A stretch of 64,000 nucleotides of DNA from Isoetes taiwanensis. Taxonomy: Eukaryota > Streptophyta > Lycopodiopsida > Isoetales > Isoetaceae. This document shows positions 22,775-33,800 of this stretch, piece by piece (the stretch's first letter is position 1; each line of letters begins with the position of its first letter). The stretch lies in assembly GCA_021234155.1 (NCBI GenBank), contig JAJEKV010000015.1, positions 122,001 through 186,000 of the forward strand. Reading direction: 5' to 3'. The notes below the pieces were generated by a model, which was given only the letters and a program-made list of their open reading frames with translations, was not told where the DNA came from and ran no database searches. The position numbers and the translations under genes are program-made.

Positions 22775-23187
22775 ATATGTAGCAACATAACAGGGGGTTC
22801 CAGGGGGATTTGATATAGATATAATTCTTGAAACCATAGACCATATCCCTAAAACAATTCAATGGGTTATTATAAAAAAAATATAGATTTAAGATAAAAA
22901 ATAGTCACATTAGCTCACTGGTTAGATTGATTAAAGTAGTCTTATTAGGACATTGAGTTATTTTGGTAGAGGTTCGAATCCCCGTATTTCATATTCTAAA
23001 AGCTTAAGTGAAACCGTATAGAGGCTCGATATACCATCAAAACCTTAGGCAAACCCGTATTCGACATCTTAAAATCATAGGCGTCCCCAATCATAATTGA
23101 GCATAATCGAAACGAGAGGTGTCCAGAGGCTCCAACATACAGTCTGGGCCGTCGGATTGACAGATCCGACGACTGTGGTGGTCCAGG
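22775..23187 (+). mobile_element. 413-bp element with Pol III box A/B, inserted in the E2 exon
   Basis: Starts with a tatgtagcaac word followed by ataacagggggttcc; ends near ggtggtccag. Flanked by a possible 5-bp GGTGA (22770-22774 and 23187-23191). Three tandem relatives in opposite orientation occupy 55092-56395. Internally it carries box A and box B motifs of tRNA-type Pol III promoters, but about 135 bp of sequence precedes box A, which is unusual for a simple tRNA-headed SINE. There are no long TIRs and no coding capacity. Class uncertain: SINE-like or a non-autonomous DNA element that acquired a tRNA-like core. Confidence 0.75.
22911..22981 (+). promoter_or_regulatory. tRNA-type internal Pol III promoter (box A and box B)
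   Basis: Box A TAGCTCACTGG (22911-22921) fits TRGYNNANNGG. Box B GGTTCGAATCC (22971-22981) is a perfect match to GGTTCGANTCC. The spacing is 60 bp between starts, inside the usual range. The T-arm-like stem around box B is only partly paired and no complete cloverleaf is visible, so this is a tRNA-derived promoter, not a tRNA gene. Confidence 0.7.
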
Positions 23188-23689
23188 GTGATAATATCTT
23201 TTCATGGCTTCGTACCATCAAGGGCAGCAAAGATACTGTCTATGAAGGCTTATCCTATAAGCTTAGACTAAAATTTCCAAATGAATATCCTTTCAAGCCC
23301 CCAGTGATCAAGTTTGACACTCCTTGTTTCCATCCCAATGTGGACCAGTATGGAAATATTTGTTTGGACATTCTTCAGGTTTTTTCTGTTGGAACTCATT
23401 ATTCATCATTATAATCTAGAGCATCCTATAGTTGGTTTCTACATAATGTTGCTCAACCCATTTTTGTTGCGCAGTTTACAGGATAAGTGGTCATCTGCTT
23501 ATGATGTGAGAACTGTGCTTCTTTCAATACAGAGCCTCCTTGGAGGTAGCATAGAAATTGGAAGATTGATTATTACTTTTCAAATGCTTGATATAAGATA
23601 ACTTTTCGTGTAGAACCTAATAATGACAGCCCATTGAATAACTATGCTGCTGCACTATGGAGCAATCAAGAAGGTATGCCACTGACGTC

Positions 23690-23720
23690 TGTTACGTCTA
23701 TTCTATTCTATTCTATATAG
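23690..23720 (+). repeat. (TTCTA)n microsatellite in an E2 intron
   Basis: Short run of tctattctattctat in the last intron of the E2 gene. The pentamer resembles the tail of the LINE at 39703-39730 but no element is attached. Confidence 0.5.
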
Positions 23721-23807
23721 AAACACTTATGCCTTGTTTCCATCCTCACAGAGTATAAGAAAGTGATGCACAAGCAATATCGCAGCGCCGGAAGGACAAT
23801 AAGCTAG

Positions 23808-25221
23808 AGTTCTCTGTGCAATTTCTCCAATTGATGCAGCTGTTGGAAGAAATCAAGTTCATTCCATTGTTTTTGTCCTTTGATGATGCTAATGGTTTCA
23901 GATTCCTTTGATCTTTGATGCTAATAGAAACCATTACATTCTGTAATACTAAGGATAATGGTGAAGAATTTTAGCTCCTAAAAGCTACTTGTACACAATC
24001 ATCCATTATTTCTGGCCTTTTTCTCGCTAAGCGTGTATATCATTGGTAATATTTCGTATCTTCAAAGAAATGCAAAGCCTGCTGAATCTACAATTGGTTT
24101 TAAGAAGGAATACAACTGTAAGAAGTACCTGTTCAAAACAACTAATGGAGAATGAGGCAGGGAATAGTTAACATAACACAAGTTGGGTTTCCTTGATATT
24201 TCTTATTTTATCTGCAGATTTTGTTGACGTTTTCTTGTTCCTTTCTGCCTGCATGTTTTTGCATTTTCTTTGTTTGTTCCGATCGTCTCTACGGCTAGCA
24301 AAACTTCAAAAAGTTAAATGAATTTCAAAAGCAACGACAAAAAAAGCATAACTTTGGTGAAGCTAAATAGCCTTCAAAAAAGTTAAATGAATTTCAAAAG
24401 CAACGACAAAAAAAGCATCACTTTGGTGAAGCTAAATAGACTAGTGCAACTTCAAACCTAAACCAGATTATTCAATGTTGAGATTTTTTACCTAAGCCAG
24501 ATTTTATCAATGTTGAGATTTTCTCTTTTTTGTTGGAAGCGACCTAGATGATATGAGTTCCGTGAGAATACGAACCAAAAACTCTCATATCTACTTTTTT
24601 GCCCACTAATTGTGACATTGCGATTTGCTGTGCAAGAGGGCAATTGCAAACTAAAGCGGTTAGCCCCATTACAAAGCATGAAGTGGTCATCAATAATAAT
24701 GTAATACCTACTAACCATAGATGTAATGGGTGGACCACTAGAATTCCTTTGTTGCTTCTTTAAGGAGTCTTTGTATACATGATTGTCTTCTTACTTCCTG
24801 ATATAGAACTCAGTGCCGACGGCGTGGAGTCGATTCTGCAACTAGAATATCGGGTAAGTTTCAAGAACATCGAGTAAATTTCAAGATCATACATCGATTA
24901 CATTCTTGGATTGAAAACTTTCCACTTGGCACGACCTGATTAAACCTGGTTAAATCTGAAAGCAAAATTTGGAAGTTGAATGTAAATGTAAGGTAGAGGG
25001 TAGGCTACATTAGTGATATACTTGACGTAAAAATACGGTTAAGGGTAGGGTCAATGGGGATTGGACTAGGCGTAAAAGTATGGAATCAGGTATTATTTTT
25101 CACCAACACCAGACTGTATACATAGGGGTTTCTATGGGGGCGAGCCGTATACGGAGGGGTTTCTCCCGACCCCTGGAACGCACATGCCATATCCCCTTTA
25201 CATAGAGGTGAACCCCCCGGG
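23808..25221. other. Right interior of the TIR element, downstream of the E2 gene
   Basis: Begins with likely E2 3' flank. Sequence at 24301-24370 is repeated at 24371-24439 (period about 69 bp, near-identical, containing tgaatttcaaaagcaacgac). An open frame at 24544-24738 (minus) is unassigned. The last 120 bp are the subterminal region with paired aggggtttct words. Confidence 0.5.
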
Positions 25222-26449
25222 ATCCTCAAGGATATGGTTGATTCACCTGGAGTGCGGTTGGTGAGGCAGTCACTTGCAAATTGTGTTCCTTTTGGGAAAG
25301 CTTCATTAAAACCGCTTCTTCCTTGGAGTCTCTTTTATCAGCTATGCCCTTTTCCTAATGCCTCTCTTTTTTTGAAAGGCTTGCTGGAGTCTTGGGAGAC
25401 AATACGGACCCTATTTCGTATTGATCTTGTTGCATGTCATCAGTTGAGCGCCCCTTGTTGATGGATACCCGTGGAAAATAATCTTCCACTTTGTGGCTCG
25501 GTTCATCCATTAACTCAACGGCGCTGGAGGTTAGCAGGAATCTTGATAGTTGCAGCATGATATGATTCTGGCTAGTTAGCGACATGGAAAATCTTTCGAA
25601 CAAAATTCTCATTGTCTCGATGGGACAGACCTATTTGGCAAAAGATTGCTGGTACTCTGCCATTGGTTGCTCCAGAGGATATTGAAGGGTGCATGTGGGT
25701 TTCCCACCAGAGTGTTCACGAGCATAGGTTTGTGAACTCTATATATAGGCTGCTTGTCAATAGTGATATCCTTCTGCCATCCACTAGGTGGTCCCTTCAG
25801 CTTTCACCTCCTAATTGGAGATGTATGTGGACTTGGGCTTGGGATTAATTACTCCATCCTAAGGTGGCAGTGCTTTGGTGGCAGATTCTTCACAGATGCC
25901 CTCGTGTGAACGTGCTTGTCCACAGATTTGATCCTCGAGTGTCAGCACTCTGCCCCCTGTGCAAGCAAAGGGACGAGACCATTGAGCATTGTTTCTTTTT
26001 ATGTGTTCATCTCCAGCCAGTTTGGTCTTGGTTGCTTTCTCTTTTTCATGTGACATTGACACGCCAGCAAGTGCTTCTGGCTATTTATCCGGATGCTTGG
26101 AATAAGTTGCGGAGCCAAGCATTTCATTTAGCATCAGGATGGTTGTTGTGGTCCATCTGGAAGCGCAGAAGACTGTGTATCTTTCAGGGTTTGGATATTC
26201 CTCCTGCAGTTGTCCTCCGGGGCCACAAGCTAGAATCGCTAAGGCATACCATTGTTCTTCGCTTGCTCTTGCCAAGCGGCAGGTTGATATTTGAGTCCTA
26301 TCTCGAGGTGTCTTTGTCTTATGCATAGGCTGGTGGTTCTACTCAGTGGATCGTGATTATCCTCTAAGACTTTATTCCCGCCTCTGCATTTGTATTTTGC
26401 TTTTGGCTTGGAGTTTCAATAAAGTTTACCGTTCTTCAAAAAAAAAAAA

Positions 26450-28310
26450 AAATATTAGAAACCCTATTCATACATTGTCCAGATTAACCACTACTTGGTG
26501 TCCAGATAAACCATTAACATATGTCCAGATAAACCGATGGGATAGACATTGGAATTGAGTATAAATACTAAGGGTATGAATACTTGGTGTATTTATACCT
26601 ATGGTATGTCAATCCAAACCATACTCATACATTGTCCAGATAAACCACTACTTTGTGTCCAGATAAACCACCAACATGTGTCCAGATAAACCATAGGGGT
26701 AGACATATACGAATTGGGTATAAATACTCAAGGTATAAATACTTGGTGTATTTATACCCATGGTATATGATTAGAAACCCTATTCATACATTGTCCAGAT
26801 AAACCACTACTTTGTGTCCAGGTAAACCACCAACATGTGTCCAGATAAACCACCAACATGTGTCCAGATAAACCAATGGGGTAGACATAAGAATTGGGTA
26901 TAAACACTCAAGGTATAAATACTTGGTGTATTTATACCTATGGTATGTCAATCCAAGCCATACTCATACATTGTCCAGATAAACCACTATTTTGTGTCCA
27001 GATAAACCACCAACAAGTGTTCAGATAAACCATAGGGGTAGACATAAGAATTGGGTATATAAATACTAAGGGTATCAATACTTGGTGTATTTATACCTAT
27101 GGTATGTCATTCCTAGGCATACTCCTATGTATGTCCAGATAAACCACTACTTTGTTGTCCTGATAAACCACCAACAAGTGTCCAGCTAAACCATAGGGGT
27201 AGACATAAGAATTGGGTATAAATACTCAAGGTATAAATACTTGGTGTATTTATACCCATGGTATGTGATTAGAAACCCTATTCATACATTGTCCAGATAA
27301 ACCACTACTTTGTGTCTAGGTAAACCACCAACATGTGTCCAGATAAACCAATGGAGTAGACATTGGAATTGAGTATAAATACTAAGGGTATGAATACTTG
27401 GTGTATTGATACCTATGGTATGTTAATCCAAGCCATACTCATACATTGTGATAAACCACTAGTTTGTGTCCAGATAACCCACCTACAACTGTCCAGATAA
27501 ACCATAGGGGTAGACATATAAGAATTGGATATAAATACTCAAGGTATAAATACTTGGTGTATTTATACCCATGGTATGTGATTAGAAACCCTATTCATAC
27601 ATTGTCCAGATAAACCACTACTTCGTGTCCATGTAAACCACCAACATGTGTCCAGATAAACCAATGGGGTAGACATTGGAATTGAGTATAAATACTAATG
27701 GTATGAATACTTGGTGTATTGATACCTATGGTATGTTAATCCAAGCCATACTCATACATTGTCCAGATAAACCACTAGTTTGTGTCCAGATAAACCACCT
27801 ACAAGTGTCCAGATAAACCATAGGGGTAGACATATAAGAATTGGGTATAAATACTCAAGGTATAAATACTTGGTGTATTTATACCCATAGTATGTGATTA
27901 GAAACCCTATTCATACATTGTCCAGATAAACCACTACTTTGTGTCCAGGTAAACCACCAACATGTGTCCAGATAAACCAATGGGGTAGACATTGGAATTG
28001 AGTATAAATACTAAGGGTATGAATACTTGGTGTATTGATACCTATGGTATGTTAATCCAAGCCATACTCATACATTGTCCAGATAAACCACTAGTTTGTG
28101 TCCAGATAAACCACCTACAAGTGTCTAGATAAACCATAGGGGTAGACATTGGAATTGGGCATAAATACTCAAGGTATAAATATTTGGGTGTGTCCAGATA
28201 AACCACCTACAAGTGTCCAGATAAACCATAGGGGTAGACATAAGAATTGGGTATAAATACTCAAGGTATAAATACTTGGTGTATTTATACCCATGGTATG
28301 TATGTGATTA
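26450..28310 (+). repeat. 158-bp satellite array, main block
   Basis: About 11-12 units with starts (attgtccagataaacc) near 26474, 26632, 26791, 26971, 27131, 27289, 27446, 27602, 27758, 27917 and 28076, i.e. mostly 155-160 bp apart. Units largely alternate between a type with gattagaaaccctattcat and a type with caatccaagccatactcat, so the higher-order period is about 316 bp. Each unit has two or three copies of gtccagataaaccac. Most also have an 11-bp inverted repeat ggtataaatac / gtatttatacc with a 5-base loop (27230-27256 is perfect). The array continues 20205-20528 and 21176-21340, from which it was separated by the LINE. Confidence 0.92.
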
Positions 28311-28324
28311 GAAACCCTAAACCA

Positions 28325-30680
28325 TCCATCACTCTAGAAGATGGTGAGGGCATTCACGTGCAAAGACTGTCTCACCAAGAACCCTCTTCTTTCGCTTGCG
28401 ACCCTCTATGAATGGTGTTGGCCTTGCAATAGTGTTGCCATTGAAGTCACAAACCATTTCCATGGTAGGAGCTGGGCCAATCGCAATAGTGCTTAGCAGC
28501 AAACGTTGTAGTTGTCCACCTAGCTCCCTAAGCAAGAAATCGGCCTCCCTTGCAATGGTGGGACTGCTGGAAATAGTGTCCCTGATATGTACAAGGCTGG
28601 CCTCTATACTTTCCTGCAGCTTAGCTTGAGTTGATGGAACCTCTTCCTCATCAACATCCCTACCATAATCCTCGGAATCTCGTTGATTCCCATCCGGGAG
28701 CATCAAAGCACCCGTCTTCCTCAATGTAAACCGCCATGGTTCTCAAGTTAGCTAAACCGCCACCTTGTGAGCCAAAGAGGGTTCCACAAACCCTTAAGAT
28801 GTCCTCCTCCTTGTAGTTGGACATCATACGAAGAACCTTCACTTGGTGTTTACACATGTTACCTTTGGTACCCCAAGGGCAGTCATAGCATGACCAATTC
28901 TCATTGGCAACCACCACCAAGTAAGGGACTGATTCATGTTCTCGCCCCATGCATCCATGTTACGGCTCCATACCTCAGGTGCTTTGTAATCCAGCCATCT
29001 AACCGCCGTGTCGAATGCCACGTGCACCAATAATATTTGTCTCAACAATATGTTCTTGTTTGCGGTTAAATTTGAAGCCCTGTTCCTTCTTAAACCCGGT
29101 CAAATGACATATGTGTTTCTAAGCGATTCACCAACATGTACAGCAGCCAATCAAGCGCCTCCCTCTCGATTGCATGCTTGGAAAGCCCAAGCCTTTTCTT
29201 CATGTGGAAATGATAGGACTCTGCCCCAAAGATTAGTTTCTGGTTTGCATGAGGATAAACTCTAGTGGTCGTAATCCGGAAGGAGATGTTTTGGTCCAAA
29301 CCTTGTCCATGTAGGACACAACCTTCTTGTATCTCTTATATTTTTTCTTGAACTCTTCGAGGAGTCTCAAGCCTTCTACACGACAAGATTCCAAGTATGC
29401 CTCCCGAAGTCTACCATCACCCTCGACGTGAGTGCCATACATAATGTGCCCCAACTTCTTGAACATTTCAGCCCTCACTTTCTTGTCCTTAACTCGCTTC
29501 ACTAACATCTTCAACCAATTCCTCCTAACGTGCCACGAGCTTATTTTGGATTCTTTGAATTGGGCCATACTTCCTGCAAAGCCTTAATTTCAGCCTTCGC
29601 ATCATCCACAATGAAGCATGAGGGTGGATCCAACTTGTGAAGGTGTTCTTTCGTAGTTATGAGCCATGGCCGAATTTCTTCTGATTCCTGACTCTAGAAG
29701 TCATAACCCATGCAATTGGCACACCATTCCCATGACTGTCAAAAATTAGCAAGGTATATAAACTATAGCAATGGTCATTGGTCTTGAAGGTTGAATCCAT
29801 AGCAACAGCATTGCCTTTATCATGTTCCAACAGAATCTTCATTTGGAATGGAGTGATAATACCTAAAGTGAATGGTCTGCCTTCTTGATACAAGAATACA
29901 CACTCTTGGTGTAGAGAAACCCACAACCTAATGCTCTCTAAAACATTTGGATGTAGCAGCCAAGTGTCTCTAGCAAGTTTGCGAGAGATATTGTGCAGAT
30001 CATCCATATCAAGAATCTGATCACGGTTTTTCACTTCAGAGGGGTTCATTCTCCTCTGCCTCCTCGTGCTTTGTCATGACCTGTTGGAAAGTGTGGCTTT
30101 GATGCAGTAAATTCCTTGCCCAAAGCTTCTTCTTCTTAGATAGCCAGGGGGGCACATTGAACCTGGTTTTCTCGCAATTTGGGTCTTCCCCTCCATGGCA
30201 TGTCTGCCCTTGCGAATCGATATGCTTCATCTCATAAAAAGTTATCTTTGTCCACTCTGGCCTCAAGTATAATTGCTTCAATTGGAAGTGGCACATGCAC
30301 CCGCGCTTGATGCTGGGTCCCCTGAACCTCTTGGATTGAGATGGATCCAATCTCTTAGCTTCACCCACGAAAGCCTTCCGTGTTTTGTCGAGCACCTTTG
30401 GTATATTGCCACGGAGGTCCTTTGGACCATAGGCACACCGAAGTTGCAAAACCATAGCCCCAATTCCCCACCTCCAATTCCAGTCCACGGTTTATGTCAA
30501 TCTCAAAATGCAAAGCGGCCCGAACAAGTAAATGCATTAAAAGAAGAAAATACACCGGATAACCGGATAACACCGACATGGTGGTTTGAGGTGCGCATTT
30601 TTGATCCACCTTCCTCTTGAGATCCCGGTTTTTCTGCGCGGTTTGAAGATCTCTTGTACAAGTTGGTGTTTGTGCCATCA
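28325..30680 (-). pseudogene. MULE-type transposase with SWIM zinc finger, decayed
   Basis: Pieces in order on the minus strand: an N-terminal region (30488-30036); the catalytic core with AMDSTFKTNDHCYSLYTLLI (30049-29657; first Asp), followed by GVPIAWVM; then FIVDDAKAEIKALQEVWP (second Asp, about 29640-29560). One frame step on is ISSWHVRRNWLKMLV, the WHV-R motif of Mutator-like transposases. Farther on, CYDCPWGTKGNMCKHQVKVL (28950-28660) is a SWIM finger (C-x-C ... C-x-H). An acidic tail and a basic KRKKR patch follow (28724-28329). At least four frame breaks. No MULE TIRs or 9-bp duplications were found; its low-coordinate edge abuts the satellite near 28310. Confidence 0.85.
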
Positions 30681-31329
30681 CGGTTCTCCTCTCAGATTAT
30701 GAAATCGCCGCCTTCTATTCTTTGGGAATGTAGCAAGTATGGACACATTGGGTCTGCTGCCGCATTTGTCGGTGACCACTTCATCATCATTTGGAGCCAC
30801 ATTTGGAATGGGCTTCAAGCGGCTTCTCAATTCTCCAATTCAGATCGGCTTTAGAGAAGGGACTGGCGGAGGATGCTGCAGGTCCACGAGCTTGAGCCTC
30901 ACGAAACATGCGACCGGCTGATTCAAAGAACTCTCTATGACCTTAGGCAGCAGCTCTGTCAAAACGAGCTTCAAAACAAATGATACCTACCTCTATTGCA
31001 CCCTGGTCCGACACCAAAGAAGCCACAATGATCCTCCATCATCGAAGCCTTCCACCAATCCCTCGGGGAGCGGAGTTGAAGCTTTGGCGGGCGAGTCGAA
31101 TTAGGGGATGGAGGCGGAATTACTGGGAACATTTCAGGGGCGAGGAACGGGCAGCGGGCTTTCTTTGGGGGCCGAACATGGCATTTAATGCTTGTCGGCC
31201 GTGGTACTTCGGTCCCTGTGTAAGTAGGGAGTAGTAATGATTAACGGTCTTGCCTGTCCGGATAAACCACCGGGATGGGGTCATGGATGCCCAAGGGGGT
31301 GGCCATCGCGGGCGCATGGATGGGCGGAT
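30681..31329. other. Spacer between MULE relic and transporter relic
   Basis: GC-richer than its surroundings. 31250-31400 contains gtccggataaaccacc and two copies of atgtccggaaaaacc, reminiscent of the satellite word gtccagataaaccacc, but no array is formed. No gene recognised. Confidence 0.35.
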
Positions 31330-31935
31330 GGCTATATAGAGGGCGATGGGATGTCCGGAAAAACCATCGGAAAAATGTCCGGAAAAACCGTATCCCATTG
31401 TAGATATACGGGCGCCCAGATCCCGACCGCAAGGCCGTTGGTGCTGTCCAGAAGGCTTAGTATGGTGCCCTGATTGCTCGCAAAATCGTGCGCAGAGGGC
31501 ACTAGCACTGCAGTAATTGTGAAGGCCGCAGATGCACCCACAAGGCATATGCAGCATGAGAACACCCACCGGCGGAACCGCTAACCGTGGAACAGCCATG
31601 TTATCGAGAATGAGAACAGATTCAGACATGAGCTGAGGAAAAGCACTGCCCGAGGTCCCAAGAGATTGTAGATCACACCCACTATAATTCCCACTGAGGT
31701 CCCCGTTTCTCTGAAGAATCCTATTGTGTTTATAGATTCATGGTTATACCCCAGCTTCTCCCTGATGCTCTGCGAGAAGAGACTGAAGGTATTGAGCGAG
31801 CCGCATGATGCCACCATTATATAGAAGCTCGCCAGAGTGACCATCCATCTTGTAAGCACCATGCTGAATTCCTCTTCCTCTCCTCTCAAAGACCCTCTTT
31901 TTTATCTGATATCTATATCGCCATTCTCTCATGGC
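31330..31935 (-). pseudogene. NFD4/nodulin-like major-facilitator transporter fragment
   Basis: The frame from 31889 starts near the Nodulin-like domain: RWMVTLASFYIMVASCGS, NTFSLFSQSIREKLGYNHES, INTIGFFRETGTSVGIIVGV, then a hydrophobic stretch (GPRAVLFLSSCLNLFSFSI). In NFD4-type proteins these are the first transmembrane helices. A TAG (about 31581) interrupts the frame. It continues with VFSCCICLVGASAAFTITAV, then a segment resembling the family's NFP-x-SRG region (HDFASNQGTILSLLDS). After about 31400 similarity stops and GC-rich unrelated DNA begins. Most of the roughly 12-helix protein is missing. A second, more decayed relic lies at 34030-34310. Confidence 0.75.
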
Positions 31936-32686
31936 TAATCGGTCTCAGTGGTGGACGTTGAAAACCTATCTCATCTGATAAGCTCATAGCCATTAACTAG
32001 CCAAAGAAAAGCAGTCAGATATCAAAGCCTGGTCAAATAAATACAACATTTTAACAGCACTATCGCCAACCCACTGGACGGTTTGTCGCTTCCCACCTTA
32101 TTGTATCCCTATTGTCGAGTAAATGTATCAGAGAGGTAATGTCTCTTTTTTTTTCATATTCAGGGTATTTTTAGGTTCAGTCGGATATGACGGGCATAGA
32201 CAATAAAGTAACACATAGGACTGTAGTCACCCTTGCTCACGTGGTTTCGGAAATTCTTACATGGTGGATTTCAAAATTCAATGCAGCTGGTAGAATGGGT
32301 TAGGTTCAGCAAGAAACTCGCCGACTATGCTCCAAAAATTTCCCAAACCAAGATTTCACCCTATTAAATGTTCGGTATCTTTATACATTTGTAAGAGAAT
32401 GACTTAGGTAAAAAAGTTATGTCATGCATAGTACAAACATGTAGTCATTGTTACTGTTCCGGCGCGGGCAAATTAAAGGATGCCTTTAAGGATGACATGC
32501 AAATTAAATGCTAGATACATGCTTCCAAGTTGGAAGTTCCAAGACCTATCTAGAATACTGCTCTACCACTTGAATTTGAGCATGTGGCGGCAACCCTTTC
32601 TATCTTCTTTCTATTTATCTATCTAACCTATCGTGTGGATTTCAAAATTCATATCATAGTTTAGAAAGCGATTAAAATTTTCTGGC
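31936..32686. other. Upstream flank of the transporter relic
   Basis: Noncoding. Several words recur around the second relic: aataaatacaaca...taacagca (32035 and 34220), gcttccaagttggaagttcc (32521 and 34285), and tcattgttactgttcc (32445 and 34505). This indicates a duplicated locus. Confidence 0.5.
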
Positions 32687-33800
32687 TTTTTTTTTTGAAG
32701 AACGTGTTTTACTTCATATTATACACTCAAAATATTATAAAGTACTTCCAGAAGTAAGAAATGTCCCTGAAGCATCAATCACTTTTAGATGATCACTCCA
32801 TATTGGAATTTTAATACGATCAGGCCAATTGGAGATCTGAAAGCAATTATACAACTTCTTACTTAATTTCTTGAAGCACCACCGAGAAGAAATAAACTTA
32901 TCATAAAAGACCTTTCTTAAGCCTTCACTTCCATACACTCCATATTAGCCAAGACTTTGCCATGTGAAATGCAATCCTTTTAGAAGCGGTCCAACGATTT
33001 GGATAAATACCCAAAAGAAAGTCTCGACTATCAAAGATACTCCAAAAGAGAATGCGGCCCGGGACCTAAGACTACTCAGCTCACGCACACAAATATAAAC
33101 AGTGCTCCAATGTTTCAATGCACCGCTCACACATTGGGCAAAGTGGGCTTACTCCCGGCTTAAAGCGATGAACCATCTCATTAACTCTCAAAGAGCAATA
33201 TATCACCTGCCAAAGTAAAACATTTACCTTTGGAGGATTATATTTAGACCAAACAAGGTTCCAGATGGATTGCCATTGAGAAGGCAAAGTCTGTAAGTGC
33301 CATTTTCGAGAAGGTGATAAAGTACTTAAGGAGGTAAGCAATCTGTAGCATGAACTTACTAGCTTCTTGCCTTCTTTAATATCTTGAACAAAGTTCCAGC
33401 ATCTCTTGTTACCCACCTTCTTAATTAGAGGAAGAGCACTTGCTACATAAGCCCATATACTAATATCTTTATCCAACAACCTATATGTCTCCTGAAACCA
33501 TTGCCAAGGAGCAATGTCAATACCAAAATACCATTGTTCAATAGAAATAATACCTGCTCTCCTCCACCTCGCTTGGGAATGCGCATGCATAAATTCTACA
33601 ACTGGGTGTAGTTGTCCATGAGTATAGAAAGGCAACCACAGAAAGGGGGAAGATGCCTGGAGACAAGCTTCCCAATCAAATGTAATCACCTGCTGGACTA
33701 CCTTCCAAGCTCGAAGCAAGCCTTTCAGTACTGGAGAGGCATGTGAATAAGCTTTCGATGGATATAACAATGCCCAAGGGAGCTCAATTCTCACACCTCA
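32687..33800 (-). mobile_element. Third L1-type LINE, 3' end only, minus strand
   Basis: A 237-codon open frame (33794-33081) encodes the zf-RVT part of L1 ORF2: WSKYNPPKVNVLLWQVIYCS, then HRFKPGVSPLCPMCERCIE and LEHCLYLC (C-x-x-C, H, C pattern). It is preceded by the region with FEWLPFY-like hydrophobics (SSPFLWLPFYTHGQLHP). The frame breaks after CLYLC. The element ends in a poly(A), seen as ten T at 32687-32696 just after the complement of ttcttc. RT and upstream parts are truncated. It lies between the two copies of the transporter locus. Confidence 0.85.

Larger units (their letters stand above)
22302..23807 (+). pseudogene. UBC19/20 (UBE2C)-type E2 ubiquitin-conjugating enzyme, split by an insertion
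   Basis: E2 enzymes carry ubiquitin as a thioester; the UBE2C/UBC19-20 group serves the anaphase-promoting complex. Exons with canonical borders: 22302-22366 (ATG start, ...DNHSVSR), 22614-22641 (RLQSELMLLM), 22734 to about 22774 (TCGDPGISAFPDG), then the insertion (about 22775-23187), resuming 23190-23378 ([20 protein letters not shown] ... [17 protein letters not shown]). The last holds the HPN motif and the catalytic Cys of NICLDIL. Later exons: 23482-23545 (DKWSSAYDVRTVLLSIQSLL), 23614-23673 (EPNNDSPLNNYAAALWSNQE) and 23752-23807 (EYKKVMHKQYRSAGRTIS, stop). Apart from the insertion I see no stop, frameshift or splice-site loss. Introns are retained, so capture was at DNA level. It lies wholly inside the TIR element. 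Confidence 0.9.
21463..25221. mobile_element. 3,759-bp TIR element of CCCGGGGG family carrying an E2 gene (Pack-type)
   Basis: The left end is CCCGGGGGGGTTCACCTTT. The right end, reverse complemented, is CCCGGGGGGTTCACCTCTAT. Both are flanked by the 8-bp repeat ATCCTCAA (21455-21462 and 25222-25229). Deleting it with one duplication restores the L1 frame (R-I-L-K-D-M). Both subterminal regions match those of the 239-bp element at 17824. No transposase motif is recognised inside. The interior holds an intron-containing E2 ubiquitin-conjugating enzyme gene and unassigned DNA. GC-rich CCCGGGGG ends with 8-bp duplications are not typical of plant hAT, CACTA or MULE elements, so I leave the superfamily open. 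A composite of two family members moving as one unit is an alternative. Confidence 0.85.
21341..26452 (+). mobile_element. Second L1-type LINE, inserted in satellite and split by a TIR element
   Basis: The 5'-truncated L1 starts at VVKVAWSKCTKPKFAGG (21341), in the region after RT, and ends with ttcttc-poly(A) at 26438-26452. It is flanked by AAATATT (21334-21340 and 26450-26456) within the satellite, a likely target duplication. The host frame is split at 21462 and resumes at 25222 in phase, continuing VRLVRQSLANCVPFGKASL. The zf-RVT segment follows (25864-26328: HRFDPRVSALCPLCKQRDETIEHCFFLC, a C-x-x-C, H, C pattern) and SIWKRRRLCIF. Several frameshifts; inactive. Confidence 0.9.

Noticed and set aside
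22911-22990. A genuine tRNA gene
   Set aside because: Box A and B are good, but no acceptor stem, anticodon arm or complete cloverleaf can be drawn.
26450-28310. CRISPR array
   Set aside because: The repeats are long (~158 bp), diverged and contiguous without unique spacers, in a plant nuclear context; it is a satellite.
28329-30680. Domesticated FAR1/FHY3-like transcription factor
   Set aside because: The MULE core and SWIM finger are present, but multiple frame breaks make it a decayed transposase.
32750-33080. Separate small genes on the minus strand
   Set aside because: They are frameshifted remains of the C-terminal region and 3' UTR of the third L1 copy.
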